DNA of 15,026 bases, taken from the NCBI GenBank assembly GCA_002179805.1, contig NAVB01002555.1, positions 1 through 15,026 of the forward strand. Direction: 5' to 3'. Each line of letters begins with the position of its first letter. The stretch's first letter is position 1. This document shows positions 13,885-15,026 of the stretch, in pieces. The notes beneath the pieces are model-generated. The model saw only the letters and a list, made by a program, of their open reading frames with translations, ran no database searches and was not told the DNA's origin. This stretch comes from Acanthamoeba lenticulata. Lineage: Eukaryota; Discosea; Longamoebia; Acanthamoebidae. The translations under genes were made by a program, and so were the position numbers.

Positions 13885-15026
13885 ATGCCGCGCTGTCCAA
13901 AATGTGGCAGCACCGATTCGGACAGCTATGAAAATTCGCTCATATGTCTGGCTTGCGGTTGGGTTTGTGCTCATCGCCCCCCCGCATTTTTCATTTTCAG
14001 TCAATTGATTATTCTCATCTGCAAGCATGGTGTCTAACTTTCCTGTTGGGACGACTGCAGGTGCTTGAAGAAAGTAACATTGTAGTTGAGCAGACCTTCT
14101 CCGAAACTGCAGGTGGTAGTTCGGTTGCTGATGGTCAGTTCGTCTCTGCCACGGGCAGCTCCTTCCGCGGGTACCCGCTTTGCCCACCAGCTTCTTCCCT
14201 TATCAGATCCCTCAACCCCCCCCCCAATCGAATGACCCAACAGACTTCGTGGTGTTAATCGCGAGTCTCGAGAAATCACGCTGGAAAACGCCAAGCGACG
14301 GATCAGCAGCATGGCCGGCTCGCTGGGCTTGACGGCCCACCACACTGAGTCCGCCTTCCGCCTGTTCATGCTCGCGCTGCAGCACAACTTCGTAAGAGGC
14401 CGCAAGTCCGAGTACGTCATCTCGTCGTGCCTCTATGTCGTCTGCCGTCGAGAAAAGACCGCTCGTACGCCTGCCTCTCTACCTTCATCAAGCGCATCAG
14501 CAGCACGGCACCAACACGTGTTTTTCTGCGCATGTGTTGCTGGCGCGCAGACATGTTGATCGACTTTGCCGACGTGCTGAACGTGCCGCTCTACTACTTG
14601 GGCCACACGTTCCTCGACTTTTGCTCGCTGCTCAACCTGCAGCTGCCCGTGATCGACCCCTCGCTCTACATCGAGCGGTTCGCCGCCAAGCTGGGCTTCG
14701 GGGACAAGGCCCATCAGGTGGCCAACACGGCGCTCCGCCTGGTCCAGCGCATGCGGCGCGACTGGATCATCACAGGTCGCCGACCCGCCGGCATCTGTGG
14801 CGCCGGTGCGTTATTGTTGCCTTTTCTGCTCCCTTTTTCTTTTGTTGTTAACTTTGTTTAATACTTGAATTGAATTGACTTGAATTTAATTTCTTATGCG
14901 TACTGAAATGTTTGGCTTCCTTTTGTGCGGGTGATCACAGCGCTGGTGATCGCTGCGCGCATCCACGGGTTCAAGCGGGACGTGGAGCAGGTGGTGCGGG
15001 TGGTGCGCATATGCGACGTGACCATC
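13885..15026 (+). CDS. BRF1: TFIIIB subunit BRF1 (TFIIB-related factor), 5' part; continues past window end
   Basis: BRF1 bridges TFIIIC, TBP and RNA polymerase III at tRNA and 5S rRNA promoters in the nucleus. Exons are 13885-13962, 14061-14170, 14244-14464, 14551-14805 and 14941 onward, giving 250 residues in the window with all junctions in frame. Residues 1-26 form a zinc ribbon with C4, C7, C21 and C24 (CPKC...CLAC). After splicing, GW joins VLEESNIVVEQ, as at the ribbon/B-linker boundary of BRF1, followed by GQFVSATGSSFRG. The first cyclin fold is about 70-160 (ALQHNFVRGRKSEYVISSCL, CRREKTAHMLIDFADVLNVP). The second starts near IDPSLYIERFAAKLGFG and includes RMRRDWIITGRRPAGICGAA. The spacing and the GRRPAGICGAA block match BRF1 better than TFIIB. 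The start is the ATG just before the zinc ribbon. The C-terminal BRF1-specific region lies outside the window. Confidence 0.93.
14806..14940 (+). other. Longest BRF1 intron, A/T-rich with TTGAAT-type repeats
   Basis: This 135-nt intron (GTGCGT...CACAG) is nearly twice the usual length here and much more A/T-rich than the coding flanks. It contains near-tandem copies of TTGAAT/TTGACT around 14864-14892. Splicing joins CGAALVIAARIHGF in frame. Confidence 0.8.

Noticed and set aside
1..15026. CRISPR arrays, insertion sequences, phage or viral genes
   Set aside because: No spaced direct repeats, terminal inverted repeats, transposase or viral motifs were seen; all five genes are eukaryotic in structure.

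Overview
The window is eukaryotic nuclear DNA with GC-rich, intron-dense, closely packed genes. I model five protein-coding genes and 39 introns. Most introns are 52-110 nt, and nearly all restore frame exactly where a conserved protein motif resumes. The compactness, the short introns, and a vault PARP next to KDM8 and BRF1 homologues suggest a free-living amoeba of the Acanthamoeba type. That assignment is inference; no rRNA or other lineage marker is present.

Layout. (1) Minus strand, 1848 down to 1 and off the left edge: a Dbl-family RhoGEF (DH domain, then PH domain). (2) 1849-2211: a divergent promoter region with a perfect E2F-type site and an inverted CCAAT box. (3) Plus strand 2212-10559: one 24-exon gene for a protein of about 2206 residues, orthologous in architecture to vault poly(ADP-ribose) polymerase (PARP4/VPARP). 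It carries BRCT, PARP helical and catalytic domains, VIT, vWA, and the C-terminal major-vault-protein-interaction region. (4) Plus strand 10662-12570: a JmjC oxygenase of the KDM8/JMJD5 type. (5) Plus strand 12740-13723: an intronless gene for a secreted, Cys-containing protein of no family I recognise. (6) Plus strand 13885 to the right edge: the start of BRF1, the TFIIB-like subunit of RNA polymerase III factor TFIIIB.

The most unusual object is the vault PARP. Between its vWA part and its vault-binding tail it holds two domains that, to my knowledge, animal PARP4 lacks. One is a nearly full-length 14-3-3-like domain (about residues 1262-1465) whose phosphopeptide-binding basic residues are replaced. 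The other is an internal ubiquitin domain (about residues 1955-2029) that lacks the C-terminal Gly-Gly but keeps the Ile44 interaction patch. They are separated by a long disordered, acidic, Pro-rich and poly-Gln exon.

Together the genes look like ordinary housekeeping and regulatory loci (GTPase signalling, vault/ADP-ribosylation, chromatin or translation-linked hydroxylation, Pol III transcription) rather than an operon or island. Secondary signals are a strong preference for C at intron position +4, one GC-AG intron, two possible in-frame 3' splice sites next to the ubiquitin domain, and an isolated Pol III B-box in the short gap upstream of BRF1.
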